Source: Pseudomonadota bacterium (GTDB taxonomy: Bacteria; Pseudomonadota; Gammaproteobacteria; Xanthomonadales; Ahniellaceae). Taken from it: a stretch of 64,000 nucleotides of DNA. The stretch is taken from positions 36,855 to 100,854 of the forward strand of contig JALHNO010000018.1 in assembly GCA_022843465.1 (NCBI GenBank). The letters are read 5' to 3'. Below are positions 1 to 7,789 of this stretch, piece after piece; the first letter of the stretch is position 1; each line of letters begins with the position of its first letter. The notes beneath the pieces were generated by a model. It saw only the letters and a list, made by a program, of their open reading frames with translations. It was not told the DNA's origin and did not search any database. The translations under genes and the position numbers were made by a program.

Positions 1-43
1 TCAGCGCAAAGAACTGGCCGGGTTTGAGATTCTGTACGTCCAT
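1..43 (-). CDS. ctaB: Heme O synthase (protoheme IX farnesyltransferase), N-terminal fragment cut by window edge
   Basis: Only the first 14 codons lie in the window (MDVQNLKPGQFFAL), running off the left edge. Heme O synthases begin with a short polar stretch followed by an A-L-T-K-P-R motif at the first membrane helix, and this fragment ends exactly where that motif would begin. The gene sits downstream of heme A synthase on the same strand, the usual ctaA-ctaB order. The enzyme farnesylates heme b to heme O in the inner membrane, supplying the substrate of CtaA. The call rests on position plus a very short peptide, so it is tentative. Confidence 0.55.
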   Translation of the reverse strand, partial: MDVQNLKPGQFFAL

Positions 44-176
44 GTGGGCGCTCTGTGTAAGGCGCCGCTGGGCGCGCCTGGTTGATGCGGCGGGCAGCGG
101 GCGCTTTCGGGAGACCCTAGTGTAGTGCCTGACTGGCTATTCCCATCTGCGCGGCTTTGGTGGCAGCGTCCCGAGC

Positions 177-1310
177 TCATGGGTCGGAAGTACGCGGCGT
201 AATCCGTGCCAGCAGCACCAGCAGACTCAGCAGAAGCACAGCCGCCACCGCATTGTGTGCCACCGCCACGTGCAGGGGCAGACCCAGCATGACATTGGCG
301 ATCCCGAGTCCGATCTGTGCCAGCAGGGCGAGCAGCAGGATCCAACCGGGCAGGGCCAGCACCCGCGTCCGGATCGCCCGCAGCGCCAGCATCAGCAGGT
401 GTCCGGCAACGAGGACGGCGAACAAGCGGTGCGTCATCTGGATGGCGGTACGCGCCGGGCCATCGAGCACGCCGCCTTCGTAGTCGACACCGATGCCGCG
501 CCAGAGCACGAAGCCCTGGGCAAAATCCATCTGCGGCCACCACGAGCCCAGACACTGCGGAAAATCCGTGCCACAACTCCAGGCGGCATAGTTCGCACTG
601 GTCCAGCCTCCGAGTGCGATCTGCAGGGTCAACAGACACAGACCGGAAATCACCAGGCCACGTCGCAGCAGGACTTCGCCCGGCTGCGCCGCGACACCGT
701 ACAGTCGCAGCAGCAGCCATGTCAGCAGGGCGAGGGTCGTCAGTCCGCCCAGCAAGTGCGCGGTGACCACGATCGGCTTCAGCAGCCAGGTGACCGTCCA
801 CATGCCCAGCAGGGCCTGAAAGATGATCACCATCAGGATCAGGCTGCCCAGACGCGCGTAATCGCCACCGCGCCAGCGCAGGGCCGACCACAGCAGGATC
901 AGCTCGCCGAGGCTGGCGACGACGATGGCAGCGCCGTAGTGCTGCTTGATGTAAAGCGGAATCGAAATTGCGACCAGTGCCGCAGCCGACACGATCCGCA
1001 GCCAAGCGTGCTGGCGCTGACGGGCGGCTACCAGGGCGATCAGCAGCACCAGAACGCCGAGCAGGGCAGCAATATGACGATGAAACTGTTCGCGCCAGGC
1101 CTTGTGGGTCTCAACGGCACGCTCGAAAGCGGCGTTCGCCTGGGCGATCTCATGATCGGCCTTGGGCCAGGTGACCTTGCCGTAGCAAGTCGGCCAGTCC
1201 GGGCAACTGAGGCCAGCATTGGACAGGCGGACGAAGGCACCGAAGACGATGACGACCATGGCAAGGGCGACGGCGAGTACGGTGAGGCGGCGCAGCATTG
1301 GGCTGTTCAT
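177..1310 (-). CDS. ctaA: Heme A synthase, COX15/CtaA family
   Basis: This 377-residue polytopic membrane protein converts heme O to heme A for the aa3-type oxidase. Eight hydrophobic segments are visible, with paired His residues typical of the family (H-R-H after E-Q-F near residue 77, T-H-L-L-G and M-T-H-R-L later). The N-terminal loop carries the Cys pair of COX15-type proteins (C36 in L-S-C-P-D-W-P and C42 in T-C-Y-G). An upstream in-frame ATG at 1355 would add 15 residues unlike the family; the start at 1310 puts a short basic stretch (MLRR) directly before the first helix. It follows the SCO-like gene on the same strand and precedes ctaB. Confidence 0.93.
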   Translation of the reverse strand: MNSPMLRRLTVLAVALAMVVIVFGAFVRLSNAGLSCPDWPTCYGKVTWPKADHEIAQANAAFERAVETHKAWREQFHRHIAALLGVLVLLIALVAARQRQHAWLRIVSAAALVAISIPLYIKQHYGAAIVVASLGELILLWSALRWRGGDYARLGSLILMVIIFQALLGMWTVTWLLKPIVVTAHLLGGLTTLALLTWLLLRLYGVAAQPGEVLLRRGLVISGLCLLTLQIALGGWTSANYAAWSCGTDFPQCLGSWWPQMDFAQGFVLWRGIGVDYEGGVLDGPARTAIQMTHRLFAVLVAGHLLMLALRAIRTRVLALPGWILLLALLAQIGLGIANVMLGLPLHVAVAHNAVAAVLLLSLLVLLARITPRTSDP

Positions 1311-1439
1311 CGATTCAGCTCCCCCGGCGGAGTCGCCCGCCTGGCATGGGTCCACGTTGTCTTTGGAATCCTGACAGACCGGATGCCTTGCTGGCGCGAA
1401 GACGGCGCGCGCCGACTGCGATCCGCCAGTGCAACAACT

Positions 1440-1988
1440 TCACTTCAGCAGTTTGCCGAGATCCTTGCGGACACCACTGAAATCGGCATCCTCCGGATAG
1501 CGAAGCACGACATAGCCGTTGGGATCGACCAGCGCCAGCCGGGGCGCCTGCTGCGGGCGCGGCAATGCGGCAGCGACCGACGCTTCGACCGGCTGGGACA
1601 GCAGGTAGACACCGGACTCACTGCCAAGGGCTGCGCCTTCCGGCAGCGGATCGACCACGGCGATCCGCAGTTTGATGGCGTTGCGGGCCAGTGCAGTGCG
1701 CAGATTGGGCACCAGATCGAGCTGCGTGCGGCAGCCGGCGATGCACTGCTCGGGCAGGCGAACCAGCAGGGTCCAGTACCATTCCGGCGGCGTCTTCCAG
1801 GGGAACGCGCTGGCATCCTTGAGTTGTACCGGCGCGAGCGGCACTGGCGGCGTCACCAGTTCACCATAGTTCTTGCGCCCGCTCGGCATCCAGCCCAGCT
1901 TGTTCAGCAGCATCGAGGCCAGAAAGGGCGTGGCAAAACACAGGCCGACCAGCAACAGCACACGGCGACCGCGATGGGGCTTACTCAT
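1440..1988 (-). CDS. SCO-like/thioredoxin-fold membrane-anchored protein of the cytochrome oxidase locus
   Basis: This 182-residue protein has one N-terminal membrane anchor (residues 8-28) and a soluble, presumably periplasmic domain. It contains C82-I-A-G-C86, a Cys-x3-Cys spacing as in the copper-binding SCO proteins, though without the proline after the second Cys. A later segment, V-D-P-N-G-Y-V-V-L-R-Y, resembles the thioredoxin-fold strand pair ending in a D-x-x-G turn. The gene overlaps the 3' end of SURF1 by 8 bases and lies between SURF1 and ctaA, where Pseudomonas carries a conserved hypothetical gene. A role in copper or thiol handling during oxidase assembly is an inference from motif and position. 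The in-frame ATG at 2114 lies deep in SURF1 and was rejected. Confidence 0.75.
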   Translation of the reverse strand: MSKPHRGRRVLLLVGLCFATPFLASMLLNKLGWMPSGRKNYGELVTPPVPLAPVQLKDASAFPWKTPPEWYWTLLVRLPEQCIAGCRTQLDLVPNLRTALARNAIKLRIAVVDPLPEGAALGSESGVYLLSQPVEASVAAALPRPQQAPRLALVDPNGYVVLRYPEDADFSGVRKDLGKLLK

Positions 1989-2718
1989 TCGGAGATCCTT
2001 TGCGAGGGCGATGCCAAAGTACGAAGAACACGAGCGTACCCACGGCGAAGCTGAGCCATTGCAGGGCGTAGCCGCGATGCTTGTCAGCCGACAGGCCCGG
2101 CAAGCGCCAGACACGCTCGAAACCGCTGCCCGCTTCCGCTGGCAATTGCACGACCCACGATTGCAAGGCGGGGCGTTTCAGCACTGCGGCCAGTTCGGCC
2201 GGTTCAATCCGGGTCACCAGCAATGGCCGCCCATCATCCGCCGGCACTGCCGATCCGGCCAGGCGCAATCCGGAAGCCGGCGGCTCGGCCAGCAGGGCTT
2301 CCGTATCGAGTTGTTCCGGCAGTTCGGGAATCAGCGCGGGCTGACGCCGGCTGGCATCGCTGGCGAGCCAGCCAAGATCGACCAGCACCTGCCTTCCGGT
2401 CACATCATCGAGGACTGCATAGACCTGGACACCAAAGCGGCTGTCGCGCACCTGATTGTCGAGCAGAATCAGCCGCGCGCGATCGAGTTCACCCTGGACC
2501 CGGACGCGTTCGAAGCCCTGCACCGCGGGCGCAGCGAGCGCTGAGGCAAGATCGCGCCGCGCCGGCTCCAGCAGTGCCGCCGCAAATTCGCTGGCGCGAA
2601 GCTCCTTGGCGGCGGCGCGCTGCCACTGCCAGTTGGCCGCACTCAGAAAAACACCGACCATGCCCGCGAACACGAGGACAACGGCAAGCCGCGGCCGCCG
2701 CCATCGCGAACGGCTCAC
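1981..2718 (-). CDS. SURF1 family cytochrome oxidase assembly protein
   Basis: This 245-residue protein shows the SURF1 pattern: a membrane helix near each end (about residues 10-28 and 219-236) enclosing a large periplasmic domain. Recognisable elements include N-W-Q-W-Q-R-A-A-A-K after the first helix, L-D-N-Q-V-R/G-V-Q-V in the middle, V-D-L-G-W-L, and H-R-G-Y-A-L-Q-W immediately before the second helix. SURF1 assists heme a insertion into subunit I. The gene starts the SURF1, SCO-like, ctaA, ctaB unit and overlaps the next gene by 8 bases, suggesting translational coupling. Confidence 0.93.
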   Translation of the reverse strand: MSRSRWRRPRLAVVLVFAGMVGVFLSAANWQWQRAAAKELRASEFAAALLEPARRDLASALAAPAVQGFERVRVQGELDRARLILLDNQVRDSRFGVQVYAVLDDVTGRQVLVDLGWLASDASRRQPALIPELPEQLDTEALLAEPPASGLRLAGSAVPADDGRPLLVTRIEPAELAAVLKRPALQSWVVQLPAEAGSGFERVWRLPGLSADKHRGYALQWLSFAVGTLVFFVLWHRPRKGSPNE

Positions 2719-2789
2719 GGACGGCCCCCGCTATACTGTCCGGCACACTGCCGATGTCGAAAGGCGCACTTCATGCTGGGACAGACTCT

Positions 2790-2999
2790 ATGCAAAAGCT
2801 ACTGATCATCGCCGTGTTTCTGGTGATCCTGTACAACCTGGGGGCCGGGCTGTACTACATGATGACCGACAAGGGCACGACCAATCGAACCGTCAACGCG
2901 CTGACCCGACGCATTGCGATATCGGTCGGCCTGGTGCTGCTGATCGCTTTTGCCGCCTGGATGGGCTGGATCGAACCGCACGGGATCCGGGTCGGATAG
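2790..2999 (+). CDS. DUF2909 twin-transmembrane protein
   Basis: This is a 69-residue inner-membrane protein with two hydrophobic helices (about residues 3-24 and 43-62) joined by a short polar loop containing Y-Y-M-M-T-D-K-G-T. DUF2909 proteins of this size occur between ctaE and SURF1 in Pseudomonas-type cytochrome oxidase loci and are transcribed against the neighbouring genes, exactly as here. Function is unknown. The start is the ATG at 2790; a nearby ATG at 2773 is out of frame. An inverted repeat at 3072-3100 may end its transcript. Confidence 0.85.
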   Translation: MQKLLIIAVFLVILYNLGAGLYYMMTDKGTTNRTVNALTRRIAISVGLVLLIAFAAWMGWIEPHGIRVG

Positions 3000-3071
3000 C
3001 TGGGCAGCCCGACCCGGCCAATTGCGCCCCGGTCCAGCACAAGAGCATGCCGCCGGGGTGTTTGCGACGAT

Positions 3072-3100
3072 CACGGAGCGCGCAGCAATGGCGCTCCGTG
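3072..3100. terminator. Inverted repeat between convergent DUF2909 gene and ctaE
   Basis: A perfect 10-bp inverted repeat (CACGGAGCGC at 3072-3081, GCGCTCCGTG at 3091-3100) with a 9-base loop lies between two convergent genes. It could form a hairpin in either transcript. There is no clear T tract on either side, so a rho-independent terminator is plausible but not certain. Confidence 0.5.
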
Positions 3101-3109
3101 GGTTGCTGA

Positions 3110-3991
3110 TCAGAGCACGTAGACGAACAGGAACAGGCCGAGCCAGACCACGTCGACGAAGTGCCAGTACCAGGCAATCGCCTCGAATCCGAAGTGGTTG
3201 TCGCGGCTGAAGTGACCCCTGGCGCAACGGAACCAGGCGACGATCAGCATGATCGTTCCGAGCGTCACATGCATGCCGTGGAACCCGGTCAACATGAAGA
3301 ACGTGCTGCCATAAATACCCGAACCGAGCGTGAGGCCAAGCTCGTGGTAGGCGTGCATGTACTCGATCGCCTGGTAGTACAGGAAGGCCGAGCCGAGCAG
3401 GACCGTGGCGCCGAGCCAGATCAGCAGGCTGGTGCGTTGACCGGCGCGCAGCGCGTGGTGCGCGATCGTGATGGTAACGCCCGAAGAAAGCAGCAGCAGG
3501 GTATTGACCAGGGGCAGACCCCAGGGGCCGATCGTGCTGAAGCTGCCACCCACCTGGCCCGGACCATTGGTCGGCCAGGTCGCACTGTATCCACTCCAGA
3601 TGAACTCGTTGGTCAGCGCGCCATCACCCTCACCACCCAGCCACGGCACCGACAGCGAACGCGCGTAGAACAGGGCACCAAAGAACGCCGCAAAGAACAT
3701 GACCTCGGAGAAAATGAACCAGATCATGCCCATGCGGAAACTGACATCGACCTGACGGTTGTAGAAACCCTTGACCGATTCGCGGATGACATCGCCGAAC
3801 CAGCCGAACAGCATGGCGATCATCGCCGCGATACCGGCCAGCATGATCCACTTGCCACCGGCCGCATGATTGACGCTCATTGCAGCGCCCAGCATGGTGG
3901 TGAACAGCGCCAGCGTCGCAATGATCGGCCAACGGCTGCCATGGGGTACGTAGTACAGGCTGGCGTCGTGGCTGGATTCTTGGTGTGCCAT
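3110..3991 (-). CDS. ctaE: Cytochrome c oxidase subunit III
   Basis: This 293-residue, seven-helix protein matches COX3. Signature stretches include R-M-G-M-I-W-F-I-F-S-E-V-M-F-F-A-A-F-F, G-F-H-G-M-H-V-T-L-G-T, and the C-terminal A-W-Y-W-H-F-V-D-V-V-W-L. Subunit III stabilises the catalytic core of the aa3 oxidase and supports proton uptake. The gene follows ctaG on the same strand with a 14-bp gap, and a copper chaperone next to a core subunit is standard for this locus. Length and motifs look intact. Confidence 0.97.
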   Translation of the reverse strand: MAHQESSHDASLYYVPHGSRWPIIATLALFTTMLGAAMSVNHAAGGKWIMLAGIAAMIAMLFGWFGDVIRESVKGFYNRQVDVSFRMGMIWFIFSEVMFFAAFFGALFYARSLSVPWLGGEGDGALTNEFIWSGYSATWPTNGPGQVGGSFSTIGPWGLPLVNTLLLLSSGVTITIAHHALRAGQRTSLLIWLGATVLLGSAFLYYQAIEYMHAYHELGLTLGSGIYGSTFFMLTGFHGMHVTLGTIMLIVAWFRCARGHFSRDNHFGFEAIAWYWHFVDVVWLGLFLFVYVL

Positions 3992-4005
3992 GGGATTCCC
4001 CGATC

Positions 4006-4626
4006 TCAGATCTGGTGAGGTGGAACGGCCGCATCCTGCGTGGCGACCGCTGAACTCGGTGCGGTCGCAGGCGCGTCGATGCGAAGCGGATTGAAGACGT
4101 AGCGAAAAGTGATCGTGCTGATGTCGGCGGGCAACTGATCATCCAGCATGAAGCGAACTGGCATCTGCCGCGATTCGCCGGCGAAAAGATGCTGTTCGGT
4201 GAAACAGAAGCACTCGGTCTTGGTCAGGTTGACTGACGCCCGGCTCGGCGCCACACCGAAGATCGCCTGGCCCGACATGCCGAGCGCACCGCGATTGGTC
4301 GCAGTAAAGACCACCTCGGTCAGCGCGCAGGGATGCACTTGCACGGTCTTGCGTTGACTGTCCAGCGCCCAGGGCAGATCGGCATGGATGCTGGTGTCAA
4401 ACTCGACCGTGATCAGGCGACTGGTGTCGACACCGGTGCACACCGGAGGCGCTGTGGCGGTCTGCACCGGCTTGATCCCCAACACCTTCTCGCATAGCAC
4501 ATCGTAGAACGGGACCAGGGCAAAGCCGAAGCCGAAGGCCGCAACGGTCGCCAGCAGCGCCCATTTCAGTGTCCGGACGTTGCGCGCCCGAAGCGCATGG
4601 ATTGTCGCATCGGCTGGCGGGTTCAT
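4006..4626 (-). CDS. ctaG: Cytochrome c oxidase assembly protein CtaG/Cox11 (CuB chaperone)
   Basis: This 206-residue protein has an N-terminal membrane helix (about residues 21-41) followed by a periplasmic immunoglobulin-like domain. The Cox11 copper motif C-F-C-F is present in the stretch T-E-C-F-C-F-T-E-Q, and a conserved Cys follows the helix (F-Y-D-V-L-C). The C-terminal half has the family pattern M-P-V-R-F...D-I-S-T-I-T-F-R-Y. Cox11 delivers copper to the CuB centre of subunit I. Its ATG overlaps the stop codon of the small upstream gene as ATGA, so the two are probably translationally coupled. Confidence 0.95.
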   Translation of the reverse strand: MNPPADATIHALRARNVRTLKWALLATVAAFGFGFALVPFYDVLCEKVLGIKPVQTATAPPVCTGVDTSRLITVEFDTSIHADLPWALDSQRKTVQVHPCALTEVVFTATNRGALGMSGQAIFGVAPSRASVNLTKTECFCFTEQHLFAGESRQMPVRFMLDDQLPADISTITFRYVFNPLRIDAPATAPSSAVATQDAAVPPHQI

Positions 4627-4754
4627 GCGCGCAGCACTCCGCCCAGCCAGAACAGCGCGTAGACGCTCGCTGCGGCGAGCGCGACCAGCACGCCGGTCCT
4701 ACGTGCGCGGGCACGTCGCTGGGCGAGTTCGTCAGGTTCAATACGCGGTGACAT
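4623..4754 (-). CDS. 43-residue single-helix membrane protein coupled to ctaG
   Basis: This short ORF reads MSPRIEPDELAQRRARARRT, then a hydrophobic helix of about 20 residues (G-V-L-V-A-L-A-A-A-S-V-Y-A-L-F-W-L-G-G-V) and L-R-A. It fits a cytosolic basic tail followed by one membrane helix. It fills the gap between ctaD and ctaG, and its stop codon overlaps the ctaG start as ATGA, which strongly suggests a real, coupled gene. Small membrane proteins of this kind occur at the same position in other proteobacterial oxidase operons and have been annotated as small assembly proteins. I do not assign a defined function. Confidence 0.75.
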   Translation of the reverse strand: MSPRIEPDELAQRRARARRTGVLVALAAASVYALFWLGGVLRA

Positions 4755-4802
4755 CTTCAGAATTCCAGATTGAGCGTGACCGGTGCAGGGCCGGTCGCAG
4801 GG

Positions 4803-6452
4803 TCAATGGGTCACGTCGCCATGGGCGAGCTTGCTGTCGTCGATGACCGGCGGCGTGGTGAAGCTGTGATAGGGCGCCGGCGAGCTGAGCGTCCACTCAA
4901 GTCCGTGCGAGCCTTCCCATACGCCGTCGCTTGCCTTGGCGCCGCGCTTGCGCACGCAGACATCGAACACGATCCAGGCGAACAGCAGCTGGGTGATGCC
5001 GAAACCGAAACCGCCGATCGAGGACCAGAGATTGAAATCGGCGAACACCACGTTGTAGTCGGGAATCCGGCGCGGCATGCCGGCCAGGCCCAGGAAATGC
5101 TGCGGGAAAAACAGCAGATTGACGAAGAACGTCGACAGCCAGAAATGCCATTTGCCGAGCTTCTCGTTGTAGTGACGTCCGGTCCACTTGGGCAGCCAGT
5201 AGTAAGTCGCCGCCATGATCGAGAAGATCGCACCGGTGACCAGCACGTAGTGGAAATGCGCGACCACGAAGTAGGTGTCGTGGTACTGGAAATCCGCCGG
5301 CACGATCGCCAGCATCAGACCGGAGAATCCGCCGATGGTAAACATGATGACGAAGCCGACCGCGAACAGCATCGGCGTCTCGAAGCTCATCGAGCCTTCC
5401 CACATCGTGAACACCCAGTTGAATACCTTGATGCCGGTCGGGATCGCGATCAGCATGGTCGCGTACATGAAGAAGATCTCGCCGCCCAGCGGCATGCCCA
5501 CGGTGAACATGTGGTGGGCCCAGACGATGAAGGACAGGAAGGCGATCGAGGCGATCGCGTAGACCATCGCCTGATAGCCGAACAGCTGCTTGCGGGCGAA
5601 GGTCGGAATGATCTCGGAGACGATACCGAACGCGGGCAGGATCATGATGTAGACCTCGGGATGCCCGAAGAACCAGAAGATGTGCTGGAACATCACTGGG
5701 TCGCCACCGCCGGCCGCATTGAAGAAGCTGGTACCGAAGAACTTGTCGGTCAGCAGCATGGTGACTGCGCCGGCCAGCACCGGCATCACCGCGATCAGCA
5801 GGAAGGCGGTAATCAGCCAGGACCAGACGAACACCGGCATCTTCAGCAGATCCATACCCGGCGCGCGCATGTTCAGGATGGTCGCGATGATATTGATCGC
5901 ACCCATGATCGAGCTGATGCCCATCATGTGAATGGCGAAGATGGTGAAGGCGACATTGTCACCGCCCTGGATCGAAAGCGGCGGATACAGCGTCCAGCCA
6001 CCGGCCGGGCCACCGCCGCCGATGCCGAAGAACAGATACAGCGCCAGCGGCAGCAGCAGCAGGGTAAACGCGAACGGCATGATCCAGAACGACCAGTTGT
6101 TCATGCGCGGCAGGGCCATGTCCGGCGCACCCACCATCATCGGGATCATCCAGTTGGCGAGGCCGACGAAGGCCGGCATCACCGCGCCAAAGATCATCAC
6201 CAGCGCATGCATCGTGGTCATCTGGTTGAAGACTTCCGGATGTACCAGCTGCAGGCCGGGCTGGAACAACTCGGCGCGGATCACCAGGGCCATGGCGCCG
6301 CCGATGAAGAACATGATCAGCGAGAACACCAGGTACATCGTGCCGATGTCCTTGTGATTGGTCGCGTACAGCCAGCGGTTGATGAAACCCTGCGGCTTGT
6401 GGTCGTGGTCGTCGTGATGACCAGCGTCGTGCGTGGCGGTTGCGTAGGCCAT
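4803..6452 (-). CDS. ctaD: Cytochrome c oxidase subunit I
   Basis: This 549-residue, 12-helix heme-copper oxidase catalytic subunit carries heme a, heme a3 and CuB. Visible signatures are H-P-E-V-Y-I-M-I-L-P (the His-Tyr cross-link region), the H-H-M-F-T-V-G-M stretch, and V-A-H-F-H-Y-V-L carrying the heme His ligands. A His/Asp-rich N-terminus (H-D-A-G-H-H-D-D-H-D-H) precedes the first helix and could bind metal. The gene starts 10 bp after the ctaC stop, so ctaC and ctaD are clearly one transcription unit. Sequence and length are those of an intact A-type oxidase subunit. Confidence 0.98.
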   Translation of the reverse strand: MAYATATHDAGHHDDHDHKPQGFINRWLYATNHKDIGTMYLVFSLIMFFIGGAMALVIRAELFQPGLQLVHPEVFNQMTTMHALVMIFGAVMPAFVGLANWMIPMMVGAPDMALPRMNNWSFWIMPFAFTLLLLPLALYLFFGIGGGGPAGGWTLYPPLSIQGGDNVAFTIFAIHMMGISSIMGAINIIATILNMRAPGMDLLKMPVFVWSWLITAFLLIAVMPVLAGAVTMLLTDKFFGTSFFNAAGGGDPVMFQHIFWFFGHPEVYIMILPAFGIVSEIIPTFARKQLFGYQAMVYAIASIAFLSFIVWAHHMFTVGMPLGGEIFFMYATMLIAIPTGIKVFNWVFTMWEGSMSFETPMLFAVGFVIMFTIGGFSGLMLAIVPADFQYHDTYFVVAHFHYVLVTGAIFSIMAATYYWLPKWTGRHYNEKLGKWHFWLSTFFVNLLFFPQHFLGLAGMPRRIPDYNVVFADFNLWSSIGGFGFGITQLLFAWIVFDVCVRKRGAKASDGVWEGSHGLEWTLSSPAPYHSFTTPPVIDDSKLAHGDVTH

Positions 6453-6462
6453 GACCTTTCCC

Positions 6463-7341
6463 TCAGTTCAGATTGCTGGCTGCGGCCGGCGCACTTGCGC
6501 CCGCGGCTGCGATATTGGATGTCGGCAGACTGTTCGCCTGCTGCGCCACCAGCCATTGATCGAACTCGGCCTTGGGTTTGACCTCGACGACGATCGGCAT
6601 GAAGCCGTGGTCCTTGCCGCACAGCTCGGCGCACTGGCCGCGATAGATTCCGGGCTTGGACACGCGGGTCCAGCTGTCGTTGATGATGCCGGGGATGGCG
6701 TCCTGCTTCCAGCCGAGCGCCGGCACCCACCAGGCATGGATCACGTCCTCGGCGGTGATCACGAAGCGCACCTTGGTGTCGGCCGGTATTACCAGCGGAC
6801 GGTCCACATCGAGCAGGTAGTTGTCGACGCTGTAGGGATCGACACCCGAACCAATCCGGCGCGCTTCATCGCTGTCGCGCTTGAGCGAGCTCATGAAGTT
6901 GATGTCGGTACCGACGTACTCGTAGCGCCATTTCCACTGGTAGCCGGTCACCTTGATCGTGAGTTCGGAATTCGCCGTATCCGCTGAATTGAGCATCACC
7001 TTGGTTGCCGGCCAGGCCATGGCAATCAGGATCAGGGTGGGGACAACGGTCAGGACCACTTCGACCGCGGTGTTGTGGCTCCACTTGGCGGCAACCGCGC
7101 CCTTGGACTTGCGGAACTTCCACATCGCATAAAACATCATGCCGAACACGATCGCGCCGATCGCACAGCAGATCAAGAAGGCGATCATGTGCAGGTCGTA
7201 GGCCGATTGGCTGGTCTGGGTGACGCCCTTGCCCAGATTGAGCTGCCAGCGATGAGGCGCTTCGGCCCAGCTCGCTGCACTCACTGCCAGCGCGGCGAGC
7301 GCAAGCCCCAGACGGGTGTGCCAGTTCTTGGTCTGCATCAT
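6463..7341 (-). CDS. ctaC: Cytochrome c oxidase subunit II
   Basis: This 292-residue protein has a signal peptide (about residues 1-26, A-S-W-A-E), two membrane helices (about 50-74 and 91-113) and a C-terminal cupredoxin domain. The binuclear CuA site is complete: H202, then C237, C241, H245 and M248 within G-Q-C-A-E-L-C-G-K-D-H-G-F-M. The aromatic stretch G-Y-Q-W-K-W-R-Y for electron entry is present. No cytochrome c domain is fused at the C-terminus. Its ATG overlaps the stop codon of the frame-disrupted upstream gene as ATGA. Confidence 0.97.
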   Translation of the reverse strand: MMQTKNWHTRLGLALAALAVSAASWAEAPHRWQLNLGKGVTQTSQSAYDLHMIAFLICCAIGAIVFGMMFYAMWKFRKSKGAVAAKWSHNTAVEVVLTVVPTLILIAMAWPATKVMLNSADTANSELTIKVTGYQWKWRYEYVGTDINFMSSLKRDSDEARRIGSGVDPYSVDNYLLDVDRPLVIPADTKVRFVITAEDVIHAWWVPALGWKQDAIPGIINDSWTRVSKPGIYRGQCAELCGKDHGFMPIVVEVKPKAEFDQWLVAQQANSLPTSNIAAAGASAPAAASNLN

Positions 7342-7742
7342 TGTTTCCGTTCCAATCCGGTCAGGCCGGGGCCAGCTTTGAGTTCATCCAGTGCCTGCCG
7401 CATGGTATCGGCAAGCGCCTTGCATTCGTCTTCGGCCAGAAGGCGCCGATCTCCACCGTGCGGCCAACGGGCCACAGCAACCCTCGATCCCCAGCCCGCC
7501 AGAACACTGCGATCGCCGGGCCCAGCATGCCAGTCTCCAGCGCCGCCAGGGCGACGCAAATACCCAGCCGTGCGCAGCGATCCAGGCTGCGACCGGCAGC
7601 AACAACAGCGCAATGACGTGTACCGGATCAACCAACTGCCCGAACCGGGGCACGCTGTGGCCTCTGACAGAGACGCCACCCCGGACCACCTTGGAGGACG
7701 AGACGCAGGACCCACGACCGCACCGTGCTGCCAGCGCTCCAT
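7338..7742 (-). pseudogene. Frame-disrupted DUF2244-type membrane protein upstream of ctaC
   Basis: No single frame gives a convincing protein here, but pieces of three frames join into one. One frame gives a hydrophobic stretch V-H-V-I-A-L-L-L-L-P-V-A-A-W-I-A-A-H-G-W; the next gives A-L-A-A-L-E-T-G-M-L-G and then G-R-T-V-E-I-G-A-F; the last gives L-A-E-D-E-C-K-A-L-A-D-T-M-R-Q-A-L-D-E-L up to the stop. That order matches DUF2244 proteins, which are often encoded just upstream of ctaC. Each junction needs one missing base (near 7560 and near 7437), and the N-terminal part may need another. The last frame still ends in an ATGA overlap with ctaC. It is either a decayed gene or a locus with single-base sequencing deletions. 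Confidence 0.6.
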
Positions 7743-7789
7743 GATAGCGGCGCGCTCGCCTGAGCGGCAACCGCTGGCTGGCGCCTGCC

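Noticed and set aside
255..2054. A 599-codon plus-strand ORF
   Set aside because: It is antisense to heme A synthase and the SCO-like gene, is rich in Gln/His/Arg, and resembles no family. Long antisense ORFs are expected at this GC content.
4770..6581. A 603-codon plus-strand ORF antisense to ctaD
   Set aside because: Composition (H, D, R, Q rich) is that of a mirrored membrane protein gene; the minus-strand reading is a clear cytochrome oxidase subunit I.
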